Assembly: GCA_964622835.1 (NCBI GenBank)
Contig: CAZUSA010000007.1
Location: 1-19,308 of the forward strand
Source: JABIKK01 sp964622835
GTDB taxonomy: Archaea > Nanobdellota > Nanobdellia > SCGC-AAA011-G17 > UBA489
Direction: 5' to 3'
Length of the DNA: 19,308 nucleotides
Part shown: in pieces, positions 14,134-19,308 of the stretch
Position numbering within the stretch: position 1 is the first letter of the stretch
How the letters are laid out: each line of letters opens with the position of its first letter
Program-made: the position numbers and the translations under genes
Notes under the pieces: model-generated
What the model was told of the DNA's origin: nothing
Seen by the model: only the letters and a program-made list of their open reading frames with translations
The model's database searches: none

Positions 14134-14964
14134 TCACTTAACAGCATTAAAGGCTTTAACAGCTACTTTAACCATGTCATCGTCTGGTTCTCTTGTTGTT
14201 ATTTTTTGTAGCCATAGTCCTGGTATGGTTAGCCATTGTAAGAGTTTACTTTTACCTGTGGCGTTGTATCGTAAGACTTCATATCCTACTGCAGCTATGA
14301 CGGGTATTAAGACGATGCGTTCTAAGAATTTGATGTACCAGTAGTCACTCCATATTAAGGAGAATAAGAGTATGCTGATAATAAGAACGATGAAGGTAAA
14401 TGATGTTCCACATCGTGGGTGGATGGTGCTACATTTCTGTACGTTTTTTATGGTTAATGGTTTTTGTTGTTCGTAGCAATTAATGGTTTTATGTTCTGCA
14501 CCATGATACTGGAAAACACGTTGTATTTCTTTTGATCGTGAAATAAGATATAAGTATCCAACAAAGAGAACAATACGCCAAAAGCCGTCGACTAGGTTAA
14601 AGATGATTCTGTTGTCTGATGCGAAGCCACTTAACCATAATGGTAATGCAATGAATAGTCCTATAGCAAGACCAAGAGAAAAGAGTAATGTTAGGGTCAT
14701 GGCCCATGAACTTAATTGTTCGTCTGTTTCGAGTTGTTGGTTGCTACTCCAGTTTAATGCTTTAGTACCAATGACTAACATTTCAAATAAAGAAACAAGT
14801 CCACGTAACAATGGTGTTTTACGAAAGCGTTCAGCAACGGGACTGCGTTTTTCTATTTTAAGTTTTATTTTTTTTTTCGGTGTACGGACAGCGACGGCTA
14901 TTTTTTTCCTACTGGCCATCATGACGCCTTCGATGACTGCTTGTCCGCCGATGTATGTTTTCAT
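14134..14964 (-). CDS. DUF1385 family membrane protein (YqhQ-like, 276 aa)
   Basis: The N-terminal IGGQAVIEGVMM and the HGAEHKTINCYE and HPRCGTSF segments are hallmarks of DUF1385, the family of Bacillus YqhQ, whose function is not established. About four or five hydrophobic segments are visible: WAMTLTLLFSLGLAIGLFIA, LVDGFWRIVLFVGYLYLI, FIVLIISILLFSLIW and FLERIVLIPVIAAVGYEV, plus a possible one near residues 55-70. The conserved HxxEH and Cys/His residues suggest metal binding or catalysis at the membrane, but that is inference. A TATA-like TTTTTAAACC (14986-14995) lies about 26 nt before the ATG (leaderless). The gene ends one base from the adenosyltransferase stop. Confidence 0.9.
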   Translation of the reverse strand: MKTYIGGQAVIEGVMMASRKKIAVAVRTPKKKIKLKIEKRSPVAERFRKTPLLRGLVSLFEMLVIGTKALNWSSNQQLETDEQLSSWAMTLTLLFSLGLAIGLFIALPLWLSGFASDNRIIFNLVDGFWRIVLFVGYLYLISRSKEIQRVFQYHGAEHKTINCYEQQKPLTIKNVQKCSTIHPRCGTSFTFIVLIISILLFSLIWSDYWYIKFLERIVLIPVIAAVGYEVLRYNATGKSKLLQWLTIPGLWLQKITTREPDDDMVKVAVKAFNAVK

Positions 14965-14985
14965 TGTGTTACAGAGTTTAGAGAC

Positions 14986-14995
14986 GGTTTAAAAA
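14986..14995 (-). promoter_or_regulatory. TATA-like box for the DUF1385 gene
   Basis: On the minus strand TTTTTAAACC is centred about 26 nt before the ATG at 14964, which suggests a leaderless transcript starting close to the start codon. Confidence 0.45.
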
Positions 14996-15004
14996 ATAGG
15001 GTGG

Positions 15005-16120
15005 TTAGAAAATGAAATTAATTATGGAACTTACAATACCACGCACGTGGACCATAACAGTGTTAAAACCGTTGTTTTGTAAGAGTGATGTATCACTAAC
15101 TATTGATCCTGTTAGTGGGGATTGTTTGTTTTGTAGTGTGAGTAATTGTTGGAAGGGTAATTCATCTTCTTGTAAGAATCTATAACCATTTAATGAAAGG
15201 GGTGGTTGTTCTTCTTCTATGATTTCTTCTACGGTTTCTTCTGCAACAACAGGTTCTGGTGCAGCTTCTTCGGGTGCAGAGAGGAAGAGTTCATTAGATG
15301 CGTCAATAGAACCGTCATCAACAAAGGGTGCCTTTTCTTCTTCTTCTTCATCACCAGGTAAGGGTGTTACTGGTACGCCTGGTTTTTTATTAGCACTTGG
15401 TGTTGCTGTTTTATCTCGTGAACCACTGGTAAGAACAAGACTATCGACAATCCATTTTGCTTCTCCCCAAATGTTACTATAACTTTCTACATGGATATCA
15501 ATGGTTTGTGCATCACTAATGAATGCACTAAGGTCGCAACTGCTTGTATCTAATGATTGTGTTGTGGTCAGTTCTGGACAGATAATGTGCCATGGATCTT
15601 TGTTGTGTAATCGTCCAAAAACAGCGATGTGTTGTGTTGTTGGAAATAAGACTGCATGTCGCAACGTTAGTATATGTTCTGTTGCTTGGGGCACAGTAAA
15701 GGATGCTTCGATGGTTGCGTACTCATCACTATCAGTATACAATGTGATGGTATTATCATCAGTTGTTCGAATGGTTGTTTCACAGTCGTTGATGGCTTCC
15801 CAATAATGTTCTGTTCGTGCTGAACTACACGGCGTCATAATGGTTGCTTCTGTAATTTTACGTTCTGGGTGGATGGATAGGACACTATCTGATGGTAAAA
15901 CGTGTCTCGTTGTTTTTGTAAACTCTCGTTTTTCAGGAGTAGTGCGTACGGGTGGGCGTTCAATAATTACTACGGGCGGTCTATCTTCTTCGAGGAGAAT
16001 CTCTTCTTTCAGGATTTCTCCATTCTCTTGGAGGAGAGTGGGCATTACACTATCGCGAAGAGCAGATACCATTGGTACACATAAGAGTACCAGTACAGCG
16101 AAGATAACAATCGGTCTCAT
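15005..16120 (-). CDS. Secreted or surface-exposed acidic protein with beta-sandwich-like domain (371 aa)
   Basis: The first 20 residues form a signal peptide (MRPIVIFAVLVL core, ending VSA). A Pro/Glu/Arg-rich stretch follows (about 35-75). A domain at about 95-232 has alternating beta-like segments and four cysteines (98, 113, 181, 195), with Trp-rich ends (AKWIVDSLVLTSG); this resembles carbohydrate-binding or jelly-roll domains on outward-facing proteins, but I cannot name a family. A Pro/Glu-rich linker (about 240-307, including DEEEEEK) leads to a C-terminal part of about 60 residues ending in a short hydrophobic stretch. The function is unknown; cell-surface or adhesion roles are only guesses. 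A TATA-like box (16145-16155) lies about 30 nt upstream. Confidence 0.7.
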   Translation of the reverse strand: MRPIVIFAVLVLLCVPMVSALRDSVMPTLLQENGEILKEEILLEEDRPPVVIIERPPVRTTPEKREFTKTTRHVLPSDSVLSIHPERKITEATIMTPCSSARTEHYWEAINDCETTIRTTDDNTITLYTDSDEYATIEASFTVPQATEHILTLRHAVLFPTTQHIAVFGRLHNKDPWHIICPELTTTQSLDTSSCDLSAFISDAQTIDIHVESYSNIWGEAKWIVDSLVLTSGSRDKTATPSANKKPGVPVTPLPGDEEEEEKAPFVDDGSIDASNELFLSAPEEAAPEPVVAEETVEEIIEEEQPPLSLNGYRFLQEDELPFQQLLTLQNKQSPLTGSIVSDTSLLQNNGFNTVMVHVRGIVSSIINFIF

Positions 16121-16144
16121 GGATGTTACCGAAGGGGTTCTTGA

Positions 16145-16155
16145 ATATAAAGGTA
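16145..16155 (-). promoter_or_regulatory. TATA-like box for the secreted-protein gene
   Basis: CCTTTATATTC on the minus strand predicts transcription start near 16124, close to the ATG at 16120. Confidence 0.45.
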
Positions 16156-16173
16156 TTTGTATTATGGAAGAAG

Positions 16174-16182
16174 CTTTAAAAA
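16174..16182 (+). promoter_or_regulatory. TATA-like box for the 51-aa zinc-ribbon gene and tRNA-Thr
   Basis: CTTTAAAAA is centred about 29 nt before the ATG at 16207 and could drive a transcript carrying both the small gene and the adjoining tRNA. It is divergent from the secreted-protein promoter. Confidence 0.45.
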
Positions 16183-16206
16183 CGATCTACGAGTAAAAAC
16201 AACACG

Positions 16207-16362
16207 ATGAAGTGCGATCTCTGTAAACAAAAGGTGGAAGAAACCTTCTTGAAGAAGCCTCTCGGCACGTATATTCGGTCTGGTAAGAAGAAGAAATTAG
16301 TCTGTCAAGCTTGTCAAAAGTCGATGGTGGTGGAAGATATTCAGAAAGCATTAGATAAATAA
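16207..16362 (+). CDS. Small zinc-ribbon protein (51 aa), upstream of tRNA-Thr
   Basis: The protein has CDLC at 3-6 and CQAC at 33-36 with a basic stretch (GKKKK) between, the pattern of a single zinc ribbon. It is a very short, well-formed ORF whose stop ends one base before the tRNA-Thr gene. The sequence MKCDLCKQKVEETFLKKPLG resembles a small zinc protein family that I associate with DPANN archaea; I cannot give a function. The TATA-like box upstream supports expression as a leaderless transcript. The close spacing suggests that the mRNA and tRNA are made as one precursor, so processing at the tRNA 5' end would release the mRNA 3' end. Confidence 0.7.
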   Translation: MKCDLCKQKVEETFLKKPLGTYIRSGKKKKLVCQACQKSMVVEDIQKALDK

Positions 16363-16363
16363 T

Positions 16364-16435
16364 GCCACCGTAGCTCAGTGGTAGAGCACTGCTCTCGTAA
16401 AGCAGAGGTCGGGGGTTCGAATCCCTCTGGTGGCT
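16364..16435 (+). tRNA. tRNA-Thr (anticodon CGT)
   Basis: A full cloverleaf can be folded. The acceptor stem GCCACCG pairs with TGGTGGC (one G-T pair). The D arm is GCTC-AGTGGTA-GAGC and the anticodon stem CTGCT/AGCAG with loop CTCGTAA, giving anticodon CGT (reads ACG). The T arm is GGGGG-TTCGAAT-CCCTC. The discriminator base is T and CCA is not encoded, as in many archaea. A run of T follows immediately. Confidence 0.95.
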
Positions 16436-16442
16436 TTTTTTT
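16435..16442 (+). terminator. T-run terminator after tRNA-Thr
   Basis: A run of eight T directly follows (and includes) the tRNA discriminator position, an archaeal-type U-tract terminator. No hairpin other than the tRNA itself is needed. Confidence 0.7.
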
Positions 16443-16458
16443 CACATAACTGTTCAAC

Positions 16459-16487
16459 TACCCATATTGTTTTATTAGGCATGGGTA
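16459..16487 (+). promoter_or_regulatory. Inverted repeat flanking the putative purF TATA box
   Basis: TACCCAT (16459-16465) and ATGGGTA (16481-16487) are perfect 7-bp inverted repeats around the AT-rich TTTTATTA at 16469-16476. The AT element is centred about 26 nt before the GTG at 16498, which supports leaderless initiation there. The repeat could bind a regulator of purine synthesis, but this is inference. Confidence 0.35.
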
Positions 16488-16497
16488 TCTCTACAAA

Positions 16498-17958
16498 GTG
16501 AAATCATGTCTTACTGTCAATGGTACGCTCGAACAAGAGCATCAATTTAATCTTCGTGATATTATGCATGAGCACTGTGCGTTAGCAGCTGCTATTAACG
16601 TCCCTACAGCCTCTCAATTTGTCTATGATTGTTTAGTCTTACAAGAGCATCGTGGAGAAAAGAGTACAGGTATTATCAGTGTGGATAAGGGTGTCTTCTT
16701 CCACGAAAGGGTCATGGGACGTCCGCGTAATAATTTTATTAAATATGATTTTGCAAAAGGGTTGGCAGGTAAAACAGCTATTGGTCAAAGTAGATATGCT
16801 ACCTGTGGTGCTGCTGATTCTGTCCATAATATTCAACCGTTTTTCTTTCATGAATCAAAGTATGGTCCCTTTGCATTAGCACATAATGGGGCGTTAGCAA
16901 ATATTCAAGAAATAAAACAATCATTAATCAAAGAAGGGGTTGTCTTCCAATCAACAACAGATTCTGAATTATTTGGTCATTTGATTGCACGGTCACAAAA
17001 AGGTACGATTGAAGAAGCAATTATTGAAGCAACACAAAAAGTAAAAGCTGCGTATGCATTACTTATTTTTACACCGGATAAATTAATTGCAGTGCGTGAT
17101 CGATTTGGTGTTCGTCCTTTAAGTATTGGCCAACTGAATGGTGGTTTTTTAGTGTGTTCAGAAAGTTATACGTTTGATCAATATCCTGCGTGTTCGTTCG
17201 TTCGTGATGTTCAACCAGGTGAGATGGTGGTGTTTCAACGTGATGTTCCTTCGTTTAAGAGTATTCGATATGCAAATGATTCAGAACATTATTGTGTGTT
17301 TGAGGCTATTTATTTTTCTCATCCACGAAGTAAATATAATGAATATTATAATGAGGATTTTCGTTTTGCATTAGGGGAACAAGTGTTTGCAGAAAACCCT
17401 ACATTGCAAGGTGATGTTATTGTTCCTGTGTTAGATTCAGGTAAACATGCAGCGTGGGGGTTGGCTAAAGTGTCTGGTATTCCTTACAAAGAGTATTTTT
17501 TACGTATTCATAATCCGCCGAATACTAACCTTCGGTCGTTTACGTCAGTTAATCCTGAAGAACGTAAAAAAACGGCATTTAAGAAATTGCATTTACGTAA
17601 GGAAGCGGTGAGGGGTAAACGTATTATTACAGTGGATGATTCGATTGTTCGGTCAACAACGATTACGTTAATTAATCAACGATTACGTGAAGCGGGTGCT
17701 CTTCACATTACTAATTGTGTGACCTCGCCGATGATTACAAATATTTGTCCGTATGGGATGGATTTTCAAAATACTACTGAATTAGTGGCATACAATAAGT
17801 CTGTTGAAGAGATTAAACAAAGGATTGGTGCTGATGCAGTAATTTATTTATCGTTAGAGGGATTAAAAAAAACGATTAAAAATACATTCAATAAGGGTGT
17901 GTGTACGGGATGTTTTGGTGACAAGTATCCGTTAGCGTTAGAAGAAAGAAAGGCTTAA
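16498..17958 (+). CDS. purF: Amidophosphoribosyltransferase, PurF (486 aa)
   Basis: It catalyses the first committed step of purine synthesis, converting PRPP and glutamine to phosphoribosylamine. The N-terminal Ntn glutaminase has the nucleophile Cys27 (HEHCALAAAIN) after a short propeptide, then RYATCG, LAHNGAL and TTDSELFGH. The PRPP loop is VDDSIVRSTT (379-388); the usual Gly after Arg is Ser. Four cysteines (266, 417, 469, 472), including CTGC, match the Fe-S type of Bacillus PurF. The length is normal. The start is likely GTG 16498 because an AT-rich box lies about 26 nt upstream; ATG 16564, four residues before the nucleophile, is the alternative. Downstream lies the toxin-antitoxin operon, with its own promoter. 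Confidence 0.96.
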   Translation: MKSCLTVNGTLEQEHQFNLRDIMHEHCALAAAINVPTASQFVYDCLVLQEHRGEKSTGIISVDKGVFFHERVMGRPRNNFIKYDFAKGLAGKTAIGQSRYATCGAADSVHNIQPFFFHESKYGPFALAHNGALANIQEIKQSLIKEGVVFQSTTDSELFGHLIARSQKGTIEEAIIEATQKVKAAYALLIFTPDKLIAVRDRFGVRPLSIGQLNGGFLVCSESYTFDQYPACSFVRDVQPGEMVVFQRDVPSFKSIRYANDSEHYCVFEAIYFSHPRSKYNEYYNEDFRFALGEQVFAENPTLQGDVIVPVLDSGKHAAWGLAKVSGIPYKEYFLRIHNPPNTNLRSFTSVNPEERKKTAFKKLHLRKEAVRGKRIITVDDSIVRSTTITLINQRLREAGALHITNCVTSPMITNICPYGMDFQNTTELVAYNKSVEEIKQRIGADAVIYLSLEGLKKTIKNTFNKGVCTGCFGDKYPLALEERKA

Positions 17959-17984
17959 ATATACGGCGGTATACAGAAGTATAC
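17954..17984 (+). promoter_or_regulatory. TATA-like box and triple TATAC repeat before the toxin-antitoxin genes
   Basis: CTTAAATATAC supplies a TATA-like box at 17954-17964, about 26 nt before the ATG. TATAC occurs at 17960, 17970 and 17980, that is three times at exactly 10-bp spacing (one helical turn); the last two are GTATAC palindromes. This could be the binding site of the antitoxin or the toxin-antitoxin complex (inference). Confidence 0.45.
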
Positions 17985-18224
17985 ATGGAAGCAACAACAA
18001 TTAAAGTTAATCCGAACACAAAAAAGGATTTAGACAAATTCAAAGAGTACAAGAATGAAACATATGATGAAGTTTTAAAAAAGATGATTTATATTGCAAA
18101 GACAAGTAAAAAACAACCAAAACTTAGTCAAGAAACTGTTCTCGCTATTGAAAAAGCAAGAGAAAGATTGAAGAAAGGTCATTTTGTTACTGAAGAAGAA
18201 GCAAGGAAACGCCTTGGTTTATAA
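17985..18224 (+). CDS. RelB/Phd-like antitoxin (79 aa)
   Basis: A small, highly charged protein that starts with a short beta-like segment (TTIKVNPNTKKDLDKFKEY) resembling a ribbon-helix-helix N terminus, with a helix DEVLKKMIYIAKTSKK and an acidic/basic C-terminal part (LAIEKARERLKKGHFVTEEEARKRLGL) that would wrap around the toxin. Its last base is shared with the toxin ATG (TAATG), a classical coupling of type II toxin-antitoxin pairs. The triple TATAC repeat upstream suggests autoregulation. The assignment as antitoxin rests on the neighbour and the overall pattern; the RelB, Phd or CopG family boundary cannot be decided from sequence alone. Confidence 0.8.
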   Translation: MEATTIKVNPNTKKDLDKFKEYKNETYDEVLKKMIYIAKTSKKQPKLSQETVLAIEKARERLKKGHFVTEEEARKRLGL

Positions 18225-18478
18225 TGTATTCATTAGTTTTTGATGAAAAAGCAATAGCATTTTTAGAGAAACTTCCAAAAGAAATAGCACAACGTATTTA
18301 CAAAAAAATTAATACAACTAAAAAAGAACCGTTTCATTATTTTGAACGATTAGAAGGAAGAGAAGATTACAAATTAAGAGTTGGTGATTATAGAGTTATA
18401 GGAAATATTCTCCAAAGCGAGAAAAAAATTGAAATAATCCTTATTGGTCATCGTAAAAACATCTATAAAAAAATATAA
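18224..18478 (+). CDS. RelE/ParE-family toxin (84 aa)
   Basis: The sequence has the RelE-fold pattern: a first strand YSLVFDEKAIAFLEKLPKE, a helix, then LEGREDYKLRVGDYRVIGNI, and IIEIILIGHRKNIYKKI-like ending with GHRKNIY. The Gly-x-x-Asp-Tyr-Arg-Val segment and final HRKxIY are typical of archaeal RelE mRNA interferases, which cut mRNA in the ribosome A site. The length is right. The gene overlaps the antitoxin by one nucleotide, so it depends on its translation. It is tail-to-tail with a small antitoxin-like ORF on the other strand. Whether it cleaves mRNA or acts like ParE on gyrase cannot be decided here; gyrase is not typical for DPANN. Confidence 0.85.
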   Translation: MYSLVFDEKAIAFLEKLPKEIAQRIYKKINTTKKEPFHYFERLEGREDYKLRVGDYRVIGNILQSEKKIEIILIGHRKNIYKKI

Positions 18479-18484
18479 GGAATA

Positions 18485-18643
18485 TTACCCTTCCCAAAGA
18501 AGCTCTTCATCAGCGGATAAAAATTCATTGGTTATTTTCAGACTTTCTTCAGCGAGTATTCTGTATCCTTCAATAAGAAGTGATTTCATATATTCGAAGA
18601 GGTATTGATAGTATTTGAGGCTTATCATTGTTAGGGAAACCAT
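18485..18643 (-). CDS. Short antitoxin-like protein (52 aa)
   Basis: This 52-residue ORF is very alpha-helical, with the C-terminal half IEGYRILAEESLKITNEF followed by SADEELLWEG. This pattern resembles the toxin-binding tails of archaeal antitoxins (EGYxxxAEExLKIxxEF). It lacks an evident N-terminal DNA-binding domain. A TATA-like CATTTAAAG on the minus strand (18662-18670) lies about 24 nt before the ATG, supporting a leaderless transcript. It is convergent with the RelE-like toxin (6 bp between the stops) but has no toxin gene of its own next to it. It could be an orphan or a second antitoxin; the assignment is a pattern-level guess. Confidence 0.55.
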   Translation of the reverse strand: MVSLTMISLKYYQYLFEYMKSLLIEGYRILAEESLKITNEFLSADEELLWEG

Positions 18644-18670
18644 TAAAAGTGTGAAAATACGTCTTTAAAT
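18641..18670. promoter_or_regulatory. Overlapping divergent TATA-like boxes
   Basis: CATTAAAAG (18641-18649) on the plus strand lies about 24 nt before the ATG at 18669, and CATTTAAAG on the minus strand (18662-18670) lies about the same distance before the ATG at 18643. Both divergent small genes would start as leaderless transcripts, each start codon lying within the promoter of the other. Confidence 0.45.
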
Positions 18671-18857
18671 GATGACAGAATACGCATTGCAAGGAAAGGG
18701 AACATATAGTACATGTTCACAATCAGTCTATGGTCCGAGTACAGCAAGAGTTCAATCAGCTGATCAATTGTATATTGTTGATAATCAAGTGAAAGAGCAA
18801 AAAGGTGTCTGTACGTGTCAAAAAAAGACAGCATGTCGTGGTACCTGTCGTGCATAA
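18669..18857 (+). CDS. Small Cys-rich protein, unknown function (62 aa)
   Basis: I do not recognise this protein. It has a polar N terminus with one Cys (16), a central YIVDNQVKEQKG and a Cys-rich C terminus, CTCQKKTACRGTC (48-60), with cysteines at 48, 50, 56 and 60. This could bind a metal or form disulfides. The two adjacent ATG codons (18669, 18672) make the exact start uncertain. A TATA-like box on the plus strand supports expression. A longer minus-strand ORF overlaps it in full, but that one has the look of a shadow. The gene lies just before the tRNA-Leu and its own TATA-like box. Confidence 0.55.
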   Translation: MMTEYALQGKGTYSTCSQSVYGPSTARVQSADQLYIVDNQVKEQKGVCTCQKKTACRGTCRA

Positions 18858-18871
18858 TTCTCATAAATAAG

Positions 18872-18879
18872 TTTTTAAA
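18872..18879 (+). promoter_or_regulatory. TATA-like box for tRNA-Leu
   Basis: TTTTTAAA is centred about 28 nt before the tRNA 5' end at 18904, the expected archaeal distance for transcription starting at or next to the mature tRNA. Confidence 0.5.
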
Positions 18880-18903
18880 CAACAATTCTGCTGAACCTCC
18901 TAT

Positions 18904-18989
18904 GCGGGAATCCTATAGTCTGGTCAATTAGGCAAGATTTAAGGTCTTGTGGCTTAGTGCCTACGAAGGTTCAAATCCTTCTTCCCGCA
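18904..18989 (+). tRNA. tRNA-Leu (anticodon TAA)
   Basis: The acceptor stem GCGGGAA pairs perfectly with TTCCCGC, followed by discriminator A. The anticodon stem is CAAGA/TCTTG with loop TTTAAGG, giving anticodon TAA (reads TTA). A long variable arm (TGGCTTAGTGCCTAC region) marks a type II tRNA, as expected for Leu. The T arm is GAAGG-TTCAAAT-CCTTC. No intron is seen and CCA is not encoded. The total length is 86 nt. Confidence 0.95.
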
Positions 18990-18998
18990 TTTTTTTTT
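18990..18998 (+). terminator. T-run terminator after tRNA-Leu
   Basis: Nine T directly follow the discriminator base, an archaeal U-tract terminator. Confidence 0.7.
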
Positions 18999-19003
18999 CT
19001 AAA

Positions 19004-19012
19004 GATTTATAA
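19004..19012 (+). promoter_or_regulatory. TATA-like box for the desaturase gene
   Basis: GATTTATAA predicts transcription start near 19035, giving a short leader of about 15 nt that contains the Shine-Dalgarno-like GAGGGTGA. Confidence 0.45.
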
Positions 19013-19049
19013 TGGTGTTCTATTATTACATTATTAAGGAAAGAGGGTG

Positions 19050-19308
19050 ATGATGGGAGAGAAGAAGTCTGTTCAAAAACTGAGTTGGTTTGTTATAAGT
19101 TTTATTTCTCTTTATCATGCGTTGTTAGCCATATTGTTGGGTGTGTATCTCTATCAAAAGGGTTTGCCTTCAATGAGTATGATTTGGGTGGTTCTCGTAT
19201 TATACTTTATGATTGGGTTAGGGGTAACTGCTGGCTATCATCGATTGTATTCGCATCGGGCGTATAAAACGAATGCGTTTGTTGAGTTTATCTTATTATT
19301 TTTGGGTA
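19050..19308 (+). CDS. Fatty-acid (acyl-CoA delta-9 type) desaturase, N-terminal part; cut by the window end
   Basis: The visible 86 residues carry two hydrophobic membrane segments (about 13-35 and 42-60) and then the first histidine box of membrane desaturases, AGYHRLYSHRAYK, with His64 and His69 in the HxxxxH arrangement. These enzymes put double bonds into fatty acyl chains using a di-iron centre and O2. Archaeal membrane lipids are isoprenoid ethers, so the presence is unusual; some DPANN cells take lipids from hosts and could modify them. A Shine-Dalgarno-like GAGGGTGA is directly before tandem ATG codons at 19050 and 19053. The remaining histidine boxes would be outside the window, so catalysis cannot be judged here. 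Confidence 0.85.
   Translation, partial: MMGEKKSVQKLSWFVISFISLYHALLAILLGVYLYQKGLPSMSMIWVVLVLYFMIGLGVTAGYHRLYSHRAYKTNAFVEFILLFLG

Noticed and set aside
15330..15350. Short TTC-rich simple repeat
   Set aside because: It is the reverse complement of the run of Glu codons (DEEEEEK) in the linker of the secreted protein, not a separate repeat element.
18643..18885. 80-aa minus-strand ORF overlapping the small Cys-rich gene
   Set aside because: It covers the Cys-rich ORF and its promoter region, has no clear Shine-Dalgarno or TATA-like element of its own, and its composition looks like the reverse reading of AT-rich coding sequence.
1..19308. Bacterial (non-archaeal) origin of the whole window
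   Set aside because: NrdR, sigma-like, DUF1385 and desaturase genes suggest bacteria, but ABCE1/Rli1 is not bacterial, NucS is known from archaea and some actinobacteria only, both tRNAs lack CCA, and TATA-like boxes lie at the archaeal spacing.
1..19308. CRISPR array, insertion sequence or rRNA
   Set aside because: No regularly spaced direct repeats, no transposase-like protein, and no rRNA-like stretch were seen in either strand.

Overview
The window looks like a piece of an AT-rich archaeal genome, most likely DPANN (Woesearchaeota/Pacearchaeota-like); the lineage is my inference. The archaeal calls rest on an ABCE1/Rli1 ATPase with its two N-terminal Fe-S clusters, a NucS/EndoMS mismatch endonuclease, an M42 aminopeptidase, two tRNA genes that do not encode CCA, and TATA-like boxes centred about 26 nt before many start codons (leaderless transcripts). 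Genes inside operons more often carry Shine-Dalgarno sequences. Several genes are of a kind usually found in bacteria: NrdR with paired NrdR-box-like sites, a sigma-70/ECF-like protein, a DUF1385 membrane protein, a RelBE-type toxin-antitoxin pair and a fatty-acid desaturase.

Layout. 1-2,400: a small membrane protein, a structured leader in front of a small zinc-ribbon protein, and a minus-strand operon (54-aa Cys-rich protein, M42 aminopeptidase, 90-aa conserved protein). 2,400-6,660: thioredoxin, a PhoU-like protein, Rli1, the sigma-like protein and an unknown 140-aa protein on the minus strand. 6,700-9,170: two palindromic NrdR-box-like sites around a TATA-like element, nrdR, a first class II ribonucleotide reductase, and a UUCG-hairpin terminator. 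9,200-11,425: M32 carboxypeptidase and, convergent with it, nucS. 11,450-14,132: a second class II reductase with an ATP cone, followed 21 nt later by a corrinoid adenosyltransferase. 14,134-16,120: the DUF1385 protein and a secreted acidic protein, both on the minus strand. 16,200-18,000: a 51-aa zinc-ribbon protein one base away from tRNA-Thr(CGU), then purF. 18,000-19,308: the RelB/RelE-like pair, a short antitoxin-like ORF, a small Cys-rich protein, tRNA-Leu(UAA) and the start of a desaturase that runs off the window.

The common theme is deoxynucleotide supply. NrdR probably represses itself and reductase 1. The adenosyltransferase downstream of reductase 2 would make adenosylcobalamin, the cofactor of both reductases, and the thioredoxin could re-reduce them. 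The two reductases differ in a complementary way: reductase 1 has the intact active site and tail cysteines but no ATP cone, while reductase 2 has the ATP cone but a Ser in place of the catalytic Asn and no cysteine tail. The most unexpected items are the sigma-like protein, the NrdR operator around an archaeal TATA element, this reductase pair and the desaturase. There is no gene-free stretch longer than 300 bases.
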